Positions 35,235-45,361 of a DNA stretch of 64,000 nt are shown here, piece after piece. Source of the stretch: Luteolibacter rhizosphaerae (lineage in GTDB: Bacteria; Verrucomicrobiota; Verrucomicrobiia; Verrucomicrobiales; Akkermansiaceae); contig NZ_JAPDDR010000001.1 in the NCBI RefSeq assembly GCF_025950095.1, forward strand, positions 310,001-374,000, in the 5' to 3' direction. The translations under genes were made by a program, and so were the position numbers. The notes beneath the pieces were generated by a model. That model had not been told where the DNA came from, did not search any database, and saw only the letters and a program-made list of their open reading frames with translations. Position 1 is the stretch's first letter. Each line of letters starts with the position of its first letter.

Positions 35235-36718
35235 TGCGCCGTCTCTTTCCCATCCTCCTCGCGCTCGCGCTGCCGGCTCCGGCACAGACGATCAATGCGC
35301 CTTCGATTCTGTATCGTGACCCGAAGTTCCTGAAGGACTTCGTCGGAAGCTACGGGATACTTTCCGATGTAGAGCCGAAGATCTCCGCCGACGAACAGGC
35401 ATTGCTCGGCAAGGTGCAGGATCTCTTCGGCAAGAACCAGTTCATCGCGGCGGAACAGGAGGTGGTACGCTTCGTCAAGGAGACCGAGGCGCCGACAGAT
35501 CCGGAGAAGAAGCCGGGCGAGATCAGCGCGACGATGGTATTCGTGTTGGGTAATCTCTATTTCGCGTCCGATCGGACGGATGAGGCGCGGCGTGCTTTCA
35601 ATGAGGCGATCCGGCGTTTCCCGCGTTTCCGCCGCGCGCATACGAACCTCGGCCTGCTGCACATCTCGAAGAACGAACTGGCGCAAGCGCTGCCGGTTTT
35701 GCAGAAGGCCGTGGAACTCGGCGAAACGAGCCCGCGTGTCTATGGCATGATGGGCTACTGCTACATGCAGGATAAGAACGCGTTGGCCGCGGAGAATGCT
35801 TACCGGCAGGCCTACCTGCTGGATCCACAGAACCGCGATTGGAAGGTCGGCCTGACCCAGGCCTTGGTCCAGCAGGAGCGTCTTGAGGAGGCGACCAGCA
35901 TGCTGAACACGATGATCACGGAGAATCCCGAGGATCGCCAGCTCTGGCTGCAGCAGGCGAACGCGCTGATCGGCCAAGAGAAGAAGATGGAAGCCGCGGT
36001 GAACCTCGAAGTGCTGCGTTTGAAGGGGCAGGCGAGCGAGAGTGAATTGAATCTCTTGGGAAACATTTACATGGAGCAGGGTGAAGCGCAGCTCGCGCTC
36101 TTCGCCTACCTGGAAGCGATCGAGAAAGCACCGAAGCTGGACGTTCAGCGAGCGTTGAAGTCCGCGCGGATCTTGAACGAATACGGCTACCCGGAGAAGG
36201 CCGAGGCTTTCGTCGAGAGGGTGGCCAAGATGGGTGGCCTCAGTGCAACGGATCTTCTGGAGCTCGATCTGGTCCGTGTGAAGATCGCCCGTAGCAGCAA
36301 CGATGTTGCGAAGCTGGGAACACTCTTGCGCGATCTGTTCAAGCGCGATCCGGGCAATGCCGAGGTGTTGCTCGAACTGGCGAAGCACCACGATGATCTG
36401 GCCAAGAACGAAGCGGATGAAGCGAAGCGCGGGGACGATCTCGGCGAGGCGAAGGTTCACTACAAGCTCGCGCTGGAGAAGCCGGCGGTCGCCTATCAGG
36501 CGAACCTTGGCATGGGCCAGTTGCTGGTGCGTGAGAAGCAATACACCGAGGCCATGCCCTACATCGAGCGGGCGCTCTCCCTGAAGACCGGGGATAAGGC
36601 CAGCTTGGAGCAGTACATCAGCCGCGTGCGTCGTGCTGCGGACCGCGAGAACCAGCGCAAGGAGCGCGAGGCCAAGGAGCGGGCTGAAGCGGATGAAGCC
36701 GCGAAGAAGCCCAAATAG
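35234..36718 (+). CDS. Exported TPR protein of TonB operon
   Basis: About 494 residues with a signal peptide (MRRLFPILLALALPAPAQT) followed by many tetratricopeptide repeats (~60-460), e.g. FVLGNLYFASDRTDEARRAF and RAHTNLGLLHISKNELAQAL. The C-terminus is a charged Glu/Lys/Arg helix. TPR proteins commonly end DUF3450-exbBD-tonB operons. It likely helps assemble the transporter in the periplasm. The ATG directly overlaps the tonB stop. Confidence 0.88.
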   Translation: MRRLFPILLALALPAPAQTINAPSILYRDPKFLKDFVGSYGILSDVEPKISADEQALLGKVQDLFGKNQFIAAEQEVVRFVKETEAPTDPEKKPGEISATMVFVLGNLYFASDRTDEARRAFNEAIRRFPRFRRAHTNLGLLHISKNELAQALPVLQKAVELGETSPRVYGMMGYCYMQDKNALAAENAYRQAYLLDPQNRDWKVGLTQALVQQERLEEATSMLNTMITENPEDRQLWLQQANALIGQEKKMEAAVNLEVLRLKGQASESELNLLGNIYMEQGEAQLALFAYLEAIEKAPKLDVQRALKSARILNEYGYPEKAEAFVERVAKMGGLSATDLLELDLVRVKIARSSNDVAKLGTLLRDLFKRDPGNAEVLLELAKHHDDLAKNEADEAKRGDDLGEAKVHYKLALEKPAVAYQANLGMGQLLVREKQYTEAMPYIERALSLKTGDKASLEQYISRVRRAADRENQRKEREAKERAEADEAAKKPK

Positions 36719-36729
36719 TCGATCTCCCC

Positions 36730-38028
36730 ATGAAGACAGCTTTCACTTTCGGAGGAGCGCTGATGCTGCTGGCTCCTCTCCATGCCAACGAGGCGCTCGA
36801 CGTGCTTGAAGGAAAGAAGGACCCCGCCTCCGTGGTGCTACCTCCCGTAGAGGGTGCGGCTGCCGCCGAGGAGGGGGTGCCGGTTGTTCCGCTGGGTGAC
36901 GAGTGGGCGCCGAGCCCTCTGGATCCGGTATGGGCCCGGGCCGTTCTTTTTGAAGATCCTTCGAATCCATGGGTTCAGCAGGTTGCGATCGGTGGGTTGT
37001 TCCACTGGCAGGGAGCTTGGGGGCAGGCGACACCGGAAGGTGGCCGGGAAGTGGATCTTGATGGCACCCGGACCCGTCGCGCCCGGCTCGGGGCGCGCCT
37101 GAAGGCTTTCCGCAATACCGAGATCGAGGCCGTGGCGGAGTTCGCCGGCGACTCGAACTACAACGGCATTGAGCGGCTCCAAGGCAAGACGACCTTCCTA
37201 GAGAACGGTTACGTGAAGTACGGCAAGATGCGGCCCGGTTTTACGACGGAGTATCGCACCGAGCCCCAGCAATCGCTGACTCCGGAGAGGTCCTTTTTGG
37301 TGAACATGGTGGCTCCCGCCGCCACGCTCGGCCTGATGGTGGGGCAGGACACGGATCGCTGGGATTGGGGCTTGGGCTGGTTCTCGTCCGACAACGACTC
37401 GAACATCCCCGGCGTGAAGGGCGATGGCTTCCTGCTGGCGAACCTCGCCTTGGAATCCTGGGAGAAGGCCGAAGGCGGTTCTCCGATCCGCACCCGCTGG
37501 CATGCCGACTACATCTACAACTTTGATGACAAGGGCAGCCCGGCGATCCCGCGGTACAACGTGGCCGGACGTCGCTCGGCGAATGGCAATCAATTGATCG
37601 CGCGCAATCCCGCGTTCCAGCACCTTTTCTCCACCGGCGTTGAGGTCGAGCAGGGTCAGTTCGGCTTCGCCGGCGACTTCATCATGGCCCGGGGCGACAC
37701 GAATGCATGGGGGCTCTCCCTCACGCCGAGCTACTGGGCCCTGCCCGGCACGCTGCAGATCGTCGGACGCTACCACTACGCCGACACTGACGAAGCGGAT
37801 GGGCTTGTCGGCGGTATGGGAACGGGTTCCGATCCCTACTTCGATAGCACGCCGGTCTTCACCGGGGACGAGTATCACTCCTTCTATCTCGGCGCGAACC
37901 TCCATCTCTACAAGGACGAGCTGATCCTGATGAACGGCCTGGAGCACGTGCTGCTGAAGGACCAGTCCGGCGGCGGCTTCGATACGGATGCCTGGATCTG
38001 GCACTCCGGTGCGCGCATGAGCTTCTAA
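36730..38028 (+). CDS. Phosphate-selective porin O/P-type outer-membrane protein
   Basis: A 432-residue outer-membrane barrel with a signal peptide. It resembles porin O/P: an N-terminal periplasmic segment, strands such as RARLGARLKAFRNTEIEAVA, FLENGYVKYGKMRPGFTTEY and SFLVNMVAPAATLGLMVG, and a final strand ending in Phe (WIWHSGARMSF). OprO/OprP porins take up phosphate or polyphosphate, but members of this family vary in substrate. It follows the TPR gene by 11 bases. Confidence 0.8.
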   Translation: MKTAFTFGGALMLLAPLHANEALDVLEGKKDPASVVLPPVEGAAAAEEGVPVVPLGDEWAPSPLDPVWARAVLFEDPSNPWVQQVAIGGLFHWQGAWGQATPEGGREVDLDGTRTRRARLGARLKAFRNTEIEAVAEFAGDSNYNGIERLQGKTTFLENGYVKYGKMRPGFTTEYRTEPQQSLTPERSFLVNMVAPAATLGLMVGQDTDRWDWGLGWFSSDNDSNIPGVKGDGFLLANLALESWEKAEGGSPIRTRWHADYIYNFDDKGSPAIPRYNVAGRRSANGNQLIARNPAFQHLFSTGVEVEQGQFGFAGDFIMARGDTNAWGLSLTPSYWALPGTLQIVGRYHYADTDEADGLVGGMGTGSDPYFDSTPVFTGDEYHSFYLGANLHLYKDELILMNGLEHVLLKDQSGGGFDTDAWIWHSGARMSF

Positions 38029-38042
38029 CCAACGCCTTCCCG

Positions 38043-38630
38043 ATGAAAACGGCTCTGCTCCTCCTCTCCCTCGCGCTTCCGCTCTCCGCTTTCGATCAGG
38101 AAAGCTACGGTCGTGCGCTCAATGGCTGGCATCACGACGGTCAGGCGCGCTACTCGCTCGATGGGGCGCAGTACCGCACCCGAAAGCCGCTGGTTACCAC
38201 GAACGAAGCCGGGGAAACCACGGTGAAGGTCACGGTGATCCAAGTGGCCCGCGGCTGGGCCGATATCCCCTTCGACCTCGAAGTGATCTTCGCGCCGAAT
38301 GGATCTGCACAAAGCTCGCGGATCATGGGAACCCCGCGCGGCCACAAGGTGGACACGGGAGTGATCAGTCGTGGTCAGGCACCGGCTGCCCCGGCTGAGG
38401 GTCAAGCGCCATCCCTGAGCACGCTTGACCAGATGAAGACGGATCTCTTCGCCGCCTTCGAGGCGCAAGCCGGGGCTGCTGCCTCCGGGAAGGAACTGCG
38501 GAGGCGGGACCTGATCTCGCGGAGGGCGGGCGAGGTGCCGGTGGATGTCACCGCTCTCAGCGCCGGTCTCCGCTACAACCTGGATCTGATCCTCGGACAA
38601 GGTTCCGCTTGGCGAGGCAGCGTGAAGTAA
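38043..38630 (+). CDS. Small secreted protein at end of uptake operon
   Basis: A 195-residue protein with a signal peptide (MKTALLLLSLALPLSAF). The mature part has a beta-rich region (GETTVKVTVIQVARGWADIP), a Pro/Ala linker around residue 118, and a helical tail. No family recognised. It lies 14 bases after the porin gene and probably ends the operon that begins with the DUF3450 gene. Confidence 0.65.
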   Translation: MKTALLLLSLALPLSAFDQESYGRALNGWHHDGQARYSLDGAQYRTRKPLVTTNEAGETTVKVTVIQVARGWADIPFDLEVIFAPNGSAQSSRIMGTPRGHKVDTGVISRGQAPAAPAEGQAPSLSTLDQMKTDLFAAFEAQAGAAASGKELRRRDLISRRAGEVPVDVTALSAGLRYNLDLILGQGSAWRGSVK

Positions 38631-38639
38631 GGTGCTTCC

Positions 38640-39614
38640 TTACATCACCTGATTCACCAAGGTCTCGCCCTTCTGATAGAGGGCGAAATTGTCGAGGAAG
38701 TGCTGGATCAGCACCTTCGACTCGCCCCCCTGCCCACCGGCGGTGTGCGGGGTGATGTAGCAATTCGGGAAGGTCCAGAGGATGTGGTCATCCGCCAGCG
38801 GCTCCGGGTCGGTCACATCGAGCCATGCCGCCCCGACTTGTCCTGATGCGAGTGCCGCGGCCAGGTCCTCCTGATTCACCGTGGTGCCGCGACCGATGTT
38901 GTGGAAGATGACACCCTGCTTCATCTTGCTGAAGCGGGCGGCATTGAACCACTGGCGCGACTCGGGGTTGTCCGGGAGAATGTTGATCACGTGATCCGCA
39001 TCGACGAGGGCGGCATCCACTTCGGCTGGAGTGACGATCGTCACCTTCTCATCGCCACGAGGAGCGCGGCGCATGGCGGTGATCTTCATGCGGAAGGGGG
39101 CCAACAATTCGACGAGGCGCTCGGCGATCGCGCCGTAGCCCACGATCAGCAGGGATTGTCCCTGCAGCAGGCGGCTGTTGGCCCGTATGGCATTCCACTC
39201 CGGCACGCCGTTCGGGCAGCGGGTAGCCAAGCCGATGGGAAGCTGCCGGGCATTCGCCAGCATGAAGGCCATGACATGCTCCGCGCAGGCGTCGTCATAG
39301 ACGCGCGAACTGTTCGTCACGGGGATCCCGCGCTCTTTCACTGCGGCACGGAAGTCGGCGGTATCGTAGCGGGTGTAGCCTGCGGTGCTGACCTGCAGCC
39401 ACTTCAGCTTGCCGGAGGAGAGAACGGCATCGGTTCGCGGTTGACCCAGCACGATGTCCGCTTCCTGCATCAGCGGATCGGTCGGCACGTCCGAGAGCAC
39501 CGAGGCCCCGGTGGGGGCGGGGAGAAGCAGTTCGTGCGGCGCGATGCTCTGGCGCAGCCAGTCGATCAGTTCCGGTGCGGCCTGCAGATCCGTGAATACC
39601 TTCAGCGTGGACAT
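38640..39614 (-). CDS. D-2-hydroxyacid dehydrogenase (NAD-dependent)
   Basis: A 324-residue enzyme of the D-isomer-specific 2-hydroxyacid dehydrogenase family. The ATG at 39614 is preferred to the longer frame. The nucleotide-binding motif is LLIVGYGAIAERL, the catalytic Glu region is AAWLDVTDPEPLADDHILW and the catalytic His lies in YITPHTAGG. It reduces a 2-oxoacid to a D-2-hydroxyacid (or the reverse) in the cytoplasm; substrate not determined. Confidence 0.88.
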   Translation of the reverse strand: MSTLKVFTDLQAAPELIDWLRQSIAPHELLLPAPTGASVLSDVPTDPLMQEADIVLGQPRTDAVLSSGKLKWLQVSTAGYTRYDTADFRAAVKERGIPVTNSSRVYDDACAEHVMAFMLANARQLPIGLATRCPNGVPEWNAIRANSRLLQGQSLLIVGYGAIAERLVELLAPFRMKITAMRRAPRGDEKVTIVTPAEVDAALVDADHVINILPDNPESRQWFNAARFSKMKQGVIFHNIGRGTTVNQEDLAAALASGQVGAAWLDVTDPEPLADDHILWTFPNCYITPHTAGGQGGESKVLIQHFLDNFALYQKGETLVNQVM

Positions 39615-39703
39615 GGGGCGACCTTTGACGGCCCCGGGGTCGGGGGCAAGCGCGTTGGCGGGCATGTCCGCCCCATCGGCCTATCGGGAATGCACGCGCT
39701 GCC

Positions 39704-41740
39704 TCAGAACGGATCGTCCGGATTGCCCCATTCGGGCCGGATGTTCCATTCCTCCACCAGATTGCGCGGGAAGTCGTCGAGGAAGCGGGAGGGCCGCTGC
39801 AAGATGTCGCCGGTGTAGGACTTCGGGTTGATCAGGGGATAGCTCAGGTAGAGCTCGTCCTTCGCCCGGGTGATCGCCACGTAGAAGAGACGGCGCTCCT
39901 CTTCCAGTTGGTCCGGGTCGTCGGACTCCAGGATGCGTCCGTTCGGGAACTGCCCGTCCGCCAGCCAGATCACGAACACCACCTTCCACTCCAGCCCCTT
40001 GGCCTGGTGGATCGAGGACAGCATGACCTTCTCGTCGTCCTTCTCCGCCTTGTCCCCGGTCGGTTCCCCATCCGCGGAACTGAGCAAGGAGAGCTGCGAG
40101 AGGAAATCGAGCACGTCGTCGAAGTTTCCGCCGTAAGCCATCAGTTGCTCAATGTCGCTACGACGGTTGTCGTAGTTGTCGAAGGAAGCTTGGAGGTAGT
40201 CATTGTACATCCCCTCCAGCACGCTGAAGACCATGTTCGAGGGCCGGGCAAAGGTGCCATGCGGCGTCATCTCGTCGAGGATGTAGCCGAACTGCTCCCA
40301 GTGCTTCGCCGCCTTCTTCGGCGCCTTCATCTTGGAGAGCTCCTCGCTCCAGGTCGGGATCTCCTCCGTTTCCGCCCAACCGCTGGCCAGCCAGTCACGC
40401 CAAAGCTTGTCCGCGCCCGCCGCGCCGATTCCCGGCATGAGCAGGCAGATCCGCTTGAAGCTCGTCTCATCGCGACGGTTCGTGACGAAGCGGAGGAAAG
40501 CCGCCACGTCCTTGATGTGCGCCTGCTCGAAGAAACGCAGGCCGCTGGTGATCGCGAAGGGGATGCCGCGTGCGGTGAGCTCAAGCTGGATCTCCAAGGA
40601 CTGGAAGTGTGCGCGGTAGAGCACGGCCATCTCCTCCAGCGGGATGCCTTCGTCGCGCAATTCCAGCATGCGCTGGGCGACGAAAGCCGCTTGGGTGGAC
40701 GGATCTTCCAGCGGGACCAAAGCCGGCTTCACCCCGAGCTGGGGGCGAGCCGAACGCAGATCCTTGTCGAAGCGCGCGCGGTTCACACGGATCGCGGCGT
40801 TCGAGAGGTCCAGGATCTCCGGCACGCTGCGGTAGTTCGTCTCGATCTTGTGGACTTGGCAGCCCGGGTGCCGCTCGGGGAAGGACAGGATATTGCCCAT
40901 GTCCGCGCCACGCCACGAGTAGATCGACTGCGCGTCATCGCCCACTGCCATCACGCTGGCGCCGCCGCCCGCCAGCAGGTCGATCAGCTCGCTCTGCACC
41001 GCATTGGTGTCCTGATACTCGTCCACCAGGATATGGCGGAAGCGCTTGCGGTAGAGATTGAGGAGCTCTTCATCCTGCTGGAAGAGCTTCAGCGTGAGCA
41101 CCAGCAGGTCGTCGAAATCCATCGAGTTGGTGTCCTTCTTCCGCTTCGCATATCCGGCCTGTGCCTGATGGATTTCCTTCTCCCATTCGTCGAAGTAGGG
41201 GTAGCGGTGACGGATCACATCGGAGAGCGACTCGCCCGTGTTCTCGACGAGACTGAACATCGTGGCTAGCACGTCCGCCTTCGGGAAACGTCGCTGTTTG
41301 GTATCGATATTCAGAGCTGCAATCACTCCGGTCATCAGCGACTTCTGGTCGTCGCGGTCGAGGATCGAGAAGGACTTGGTGAAACCCAGCACCTCCGCAT
41401 GGCGGCGCAGGATGCGGTTGCCGATCGAGTGGAAGGTTCCGCTCCACAGCGCGGAGACATCGTGCGGTACCAAGTGGCGGACCCGTTCCGTCATCTCGCG
41501 CGCCGCCTTGTTCGTGAAGGTCAGCAGCAGGATGTTCCGCGCCTCCACCTTGTTATCGAGCAGGTAGGCGACCCGATAGGTCAGCGTGCGGGTCTTGCCC
41601 GAGCCGGCACCCGCGATCACGAGAGCGGCCCCGGGCGGAGCCGTCACGGCGGCGTATTGCTCGTCGTTCAGCTCGGCCCGGTAATCGATGCCGGATGTCG
41701 GTCCGGCGGTGTGCCGGTGCAGCGTGTATTCGCGCGCCAT
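39704..41740 (-). CDS. UvrD/Rep/PcrA-type superfamily 1 DNA helicase
   Basis: A 678-residue 3'-5' DNA helicase. Motifs in order: Q motif region LNDEQYAAVTAP, Walker A GAGSGKT, motif Ia LLTFTNKAAREM, motif II VDEYQDTN, motif III VGDDAQSIYSWRGAD, motif IV ETNYRSVPEIL, motif V HQAKGLEWKVVF and motif VI RLFYVAITRAKDELYL. At 678 residues it is a little shorter than E. coli UvrD, consistent with Rep/PcrA-like enzymes. Roles in repair or replication restart. Confidence 0.94.
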   Translation of the reverse strand: MAREYTLHRHTAGPTSGIDYRAELNDEQYAAVTAPPGAALVIAGAGSGKTRTLTYRVAYLLDNKVEARNILLLTFTNKAAREMTERVRHLVPHDVSALWSGTFHSIGNRILRRHAEVLGFTKSFSILDRDDQKSLMTGVIAALNIDTKQRRFPKADVLATMFSLVENTGESLSDVIRHRYPYFDEWEKEIHQAQAGYAKRKKDTNSMDFDDLLVLTLKLFQQDEELLNLYRKRFRHILVDEYQDTNAVQSELIDLLAGGGASVMAVGDDAQSIYSWRGADMGNILSFPERHPGCQVHKIETNYRSVPEILDLSNAAIRVNRARFDKDLRSARPQLGVKPALVPLEDPSTQAAFVAQRMLELRDEGIPLEEMAVLYRAHFQSLEIQLELTARGIPFAITSGLRFFEQAHIKDVAAFLRFVTNRRDETSFKRICLLMPGIGAAGADKLWRDWLASGWAETEEIPTWSEELSKMKAPKKAAKHWEQFGYILDEMTPHGTFARPSNMVFSVLEGMYNDYLQASFDNYDNRRSDIEQLMAYGGNFDDVLDFLSQLSLLSSADGEPTGDKAEKDDEKVMLSSIHQAKGLEWKVVFVIWLADGQFPNGRILESDDPDQLEEERRLFYVAITRAKDELYLSYPLINPKSYTGDILQRPSRFLDDFPRNLVEEWNIRPEWGNPDDPF

Positions 41741-41794
41741 GTGGCGGCTAGCTTCGCGGATTCCGCGCCGGGATCAAGGGCGGGGTGGGACGCT

Positions 41795-42355
41795 TCAATG
41801 TTGTTTCGGCATCGGGGTGCTGGTCAGGCGGTCGATGTAGGCCAGCAGCAGGGCGGAAAGCACGAAGGCCAAGTGGATGATGACCTGCCACATCATCACT
41901 TCGCCTTTCATCCGCTCCGCCTCGATGAAGGTCTTGAGCAAATGGATGGAGGAGATGCCGATCAGAGCGGTGGCCAGCTTTACCTTTAGAATACCGGCAT
42001 TCACGTGCGAGAGCCATTCCGGCTGGTCCGGGTGCTTGTGGAGGTTCAGGCGAGAAACGAAAGTCTCATAGCCGCCCACGATGACCATGATCAGCAGGTT
42101 CGCGATCATGACCACATCGATCAGGCCCAGCACGGTGAGCATGATCTCCGTTTCGGTGATCCGGTTCGCCTTGCCCACCAGGTGGGTGAGCTCGATCAGG
42201 AAGTGGTAGACGTAGACGCACTGGGCCACGATCAGGCCGAGATACAGCGGGGCCTGTAGCCAGCGGCTGAAGAAGATCAGGTTACCGAGAGTGCGGTGAC
42301 CGGGAAACTGGGGCTTGGTAGCGTGAGAGAGGGCGGCTTCGTTCGAGGAGTCCAT
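41795..42355 (-). CDS. UPF0114 (YqhA-like) membrane protein
   Basis: A 186-residue integral membrane protein with about four helices. The ATG at 42355 fits best. It follows the YqhA pattern closely: SRWLQAPLYLGLIVAQCVYV, VLGLIDVVMIANLLIMVIVG-type second helix, VGGYETFVSRL, KLATALIGISSIHLL and WQVIIHLAFVLSALLLAYID. The function of the family is unknown. Confidence 0.88.
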   Translation of the reverse strand: MDSSNEAALSHATKPQFPGHRTLGNLIFFSRWLQAPLYLGLIVAQCVYVYHFLIELTHLVGKANRITETEIMLTVLGLIDVVMIANLLIMVIVGGYETFVSRLNLHKHPDQPEWLSHVNAGILKVKLATALIGISSIHLLKTFIEAERMKGEVMMWQVIIHLAFVLSALLLAYIDRLTSTPMPKQH

Positions 42356-42427
42356 GGATTGGCTGGCGAATAGGCAGCACCCGCCATGCCCCGGGCAATT
42401 GGAAAAAGCGGATGAACTTTCCAAGCG

Positions 42428-45220
42428 CTAGTGCGCGACCAGCCAGTTGCTTCCGGTCCCGTACTCGACGAGGATCGGCACCCCTCCCGGGAGAGGCAGG
42501 GCCGTTTGCATCGTATCGAGGATCCGGGGGATCAAATCCTCCTGTTCTTCCGGATGCAGATCGAAGACCAATTCGTCGTGCACCTGCAGCAGCATCTTGG
42601 TGCGGTAGGTGCCTTCCCTCAGCAGGGCGTCGATCCGAATCATCGCGAGTTTGATCATGTCGGCGGAGCTACCCTGAATGGGCGTGTTGATCGCGGCACG
42701 TTCGGCATTGCCGCGGATCGTCTGGTTGCCGGAGGTCAGGTCCGGGAAATAGCGACGGCGGCCGGTCAGGGTCTCGACGTAGCCGCTCATCCGGGCTTCT
42801 TGGATGGTACGGTCCATGAACTCCTCGATCGCAGGATACTGCTTGAAATAGTTGTCGATGATCTCCGCCGCTTCGCCGCGCGGGATGCCGAGGCGCTGGC
42901 TGAGGCCGAAGGCGGAGATGCCGTAGATGATGCCGAAGTTTACCATCTTCGCGCCGCTGCGCTGCTCGCGTGTGACCTCACTCTCGGTGATGCCCCAAAC
43001 TTTCGCCGCGGTAGCAGTATGAATGTCGCGGTTCTCGCGGAAGGCCTCGATCATCGAGGCATCGCTGGCGAGTCCGGCCATCACCCGCAGCTCGATCTGC
43101 GAGTAGTCGCAGGACAGCAGGGTGAAGCCTTCCCGCGGCACGAAAGCCTTGCGGATCTGGCGTCCGAGAGCGGAACGGATCGGGATGTTCTGCAGGTTCG
43201 GATCGGTGGAGGCGAGCCGCCCCGTGGCTGCCACCAGTTGGTGGAACTGCGTGTGGATGCGACCCGTCTCCTTCACGATGTGGGCGGGCAGCGCGTCCAA
43301 ATAGGTGCCCTTCAGCTTCGTAGCCTCCCGGTATTCCAGGATCTCGTCGATGATCGGGTGCTTGCCTGCGAGTGAGGCGAGCGTCGCCTCGTCGGTCTTG
43401 AACTGCCCGGTCTTGGTCTTCTTCGCCTTGTCGGCCAGCCCCAGCTCGTTGAACAGGATCTCCCCGAGTTGCTTCGGCGAGTTCAGGTTGAAGGGTCGCT
43501 TGGCGTGGGCCGCGATCGAGACGGAGAGTTCGTTGATCCGCTGCTGGAGCTGGCCGCCGATCTCTACCAAGGCCGCAGGATCCACCGCAATGCCTTCCAT
43601 CTCCATCCGCACCAGCACCGGCAGCAGCGGGCACTCGATCTCATGGCAGACTTTCTCCTGACCATCGAGCAAGGGGCGGAGCTTTTCTGCAATCTGCCAA
43701 GTCACGTCGGCATCCTCCGCGGCATACTCGGCCAGCGTTTCCAGCGGGATCGCTGCGACATCGAGTTCCTTCGACTTCTTATTCGTCTCCGCGAAACTGA
43801 AGAGGTCGTCGGAATTCGGAGCGGTAGCGAGATCCGGTTGCAAGTGCGATGCCGCGATCTCCGCCAGCTTGATCGGAGAGTAGCCGAGCATGGTCTCGCT
43901 CACATAGTCCATGGTGTGGCGCTGGTCCGGGAAGACCAGCGAGTGCGCGAGCATGCTGTCGAAGAAAGGCCCCTCCACGACGATCCCGTGATGGTGAAGT
44001 ACGGAGAGATCGTACTTCAGGTTGTGGCCGGTCTTCAGTGCTGGCCCGGTCAGCGCGGTCTTGAGCTGGGGATGCAGGTCAGCGGAGTAGGGCAGATACC
44101 ATCCCTCCTGCCCTTTCCAGGAAAAGGCCACGCCCAGCAATTTCGCCTCGAAGCGATCGAGTGAGGTGGTCTCGATATCGAAGCAGAAGGCGGTTTGCCT
44201 GCCCAACTCCTCGAAAAGCCGCGCCTGTTTCTCCGCGGTATCAGCCAGATGGTATTCGTGCGGCACCTCGGAGATCTTCTTGAAGGTCTCGAAGATCGTC
44301 TGTGTGGCAGCCGGAGTCTCCTCGCTTGGCGCGGGCGGACTGAAGTCCGCGCTCCCGGGGAAGAGGCGCTTGGTCAGGGATCGGAATTCAAACTCGGTGA
44401 AGAGATCCTTCACCGCCTCGTCGTCACGCTGCGACAGCTCTAGGTCGGTCCAGCTCACTTCGAGCGGGGCATCGATGATGATGGTCGCCAGTTCCTTGGA
44501 GAGCCGGGCGTTATCGGCGTGGGTTTCGAGGTTCTCCTTCTGCTTGCCCTTCAGCTTGGAGAGATTCTCCAGCAGGTTCTCCACCGAGCCGAAGTCCGCG
44601 ATTAGCTTCTGCGCCGTCTTTGGGCCGATGCCGGGCACGCCGGGGATGTTGTCCACCGTGTCACCCATCAGGCCGAGCAGGTCGATGATCTCGTGCGGGC
44701 TCTTCACGCCCCAGATCTCCGGCAGCTGCGGCAGACCGATCACCTCGTGCTCGGAGCCCTTCTTGCCCGGCTTCCACATGAAGGTCGTTTCGCTGAGGAG
44801 CTGAGCGAAGTCCTTGTCCGGCGTGACCATGTAGGTTTCGAAGCCCGCCGGCTCCGCCCGCTTCGCCAAGGTGCCGATCAGGTCGTCCGCCTCGTAGCCG
44901 TCGATCTCCAAGAGGGGAATGTGGAAGGCCTTGCAAAGGCGCTTCACGTTCGGGATCGCCGCCGCGAGTTCCTCGGGCATTTCGTCGCGCTGCGCCTTAT
45001 AGGCCGGGTAGCGCACATGCCGCGGAGTGGGAGCGGAGGTATCGAATGCGACACCCAAGTGGGTCGGCTTCTCCTTCTCCAAAATGGTCAGCAGCGTGTT
45101 TGTGAATCCGTAGAGCGCGGAAGTATTCACGCCCTTGGAGTTACGGATCGGATTCTGGATGAAGGCAAAGTGGGCCCGGTAAACGAGCGCCATCCCGTCC
45201 AGGAGGAAAAGTCGCGGCAT
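42428..45220 (-). CDS. polA: DNA polymerase I
   Basis: A 930-residue, three-domain polymerase. The 5'-nuclease domain (1 to ~300) has LLLDGMALVYRAHFAF-type start and GIGPKTAQKLIADFG. The 3'-5' exonuclease domain retains the catalytic FDIET, so proofreading is probably active. The polymerase domain carries DYSQIELRVMAGL (motif A), the O-helix region with FGIIYGISAFGLSQ, and VHDELVFD (motif C). Used for Okazaki-fragment maturation and repair. Confidence 0.97.
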   Translation of the reverse strand: MPRLFLLDGMALVYRAHFAFIQNPIRNSKGVNTSALYGFTNTLLTILEKEKPTHLGVAFDTSAPTPRHVRYPAYKAQRDEMPEELAAAIPNVKRLCKAFHIPLLEIDGYEADDLIGTLAKRAEPAGFETYMVTPDKDFAQLLSETTFMWKPGKKGSEHEVIGLPQLPEIWGVKSPHEIIDLLGLMGDTVDNIPGVPGIGPKTAQKLIADFGSVENLLENLSKLKGKQKENLETHADNARLSKELATIIIDAPLEVSWTDLELSQRDDEAVKDLFTEFEFRSLTKRLFPGSADFSPPAPSEETPAATQTIFETFKKISEVPHEYHLADTAEKQARLFEELGRQTAFCFDIETTSLDRFEAKLLGVAFSWKGQEGWYLPYSADLHPQLKTALTGPALKTGHNLKYDLSVLHHHGIVVEGPFFDSMLAHSLVFPDQRHTMDYVSETMLGYSPIKLAEIAASHLQPDLATAPNSDDLFSFAETNKKSKELDVAAIPLETLAEYAAEDADVTWQIAEKLRPLLDGQEKVCHEIECPLLPVLVRMEMEGIAVDPAALVEIGGQLQQRINELSVSIAAHAKRPFNLNSPKQLGEILFNELGLADKAKKTKTGQFKTDEATLASLAGKHPIIDEILEYREATKLKGTYLDALPAHIVKETGRIHTQFHQLVAATGRLASTDPNLQNIPIRSALGRQIRKAFVPREGFTLLSCDYSQIELRVMAGLASDASMIEAFRENRDIHTATAAKVWGITESEVTREQRSGAKMVNFGIIYGISAFGLSQRLGIPRGEAAEIIDNYFKQYPAIEEFMDRTIQEARMSGYVETLTGRRRYFPDLTSGNQTIRGNAERAAINTPIQGSSADMIKLAMIRIDALLREGTYRTKMLLQVHDELVFDLHPEEQEDLIPRILDTMQTALPLPGGVPILVEYGTGSNWLVAH

Positions 45221-45361
45221 GCGGCGACCCTAGGGGCGGGGGGGCGGCGGGCCAAGTGCCGGTCTCGGCAAAATCGTGACCCGGCAAAATTCCGGCCCCG
45301 CGGTGAACTTGGAAAAATCTGGCCAAAGGGTGGCCGGAATCCTTACGTATCCGCCAACAAG

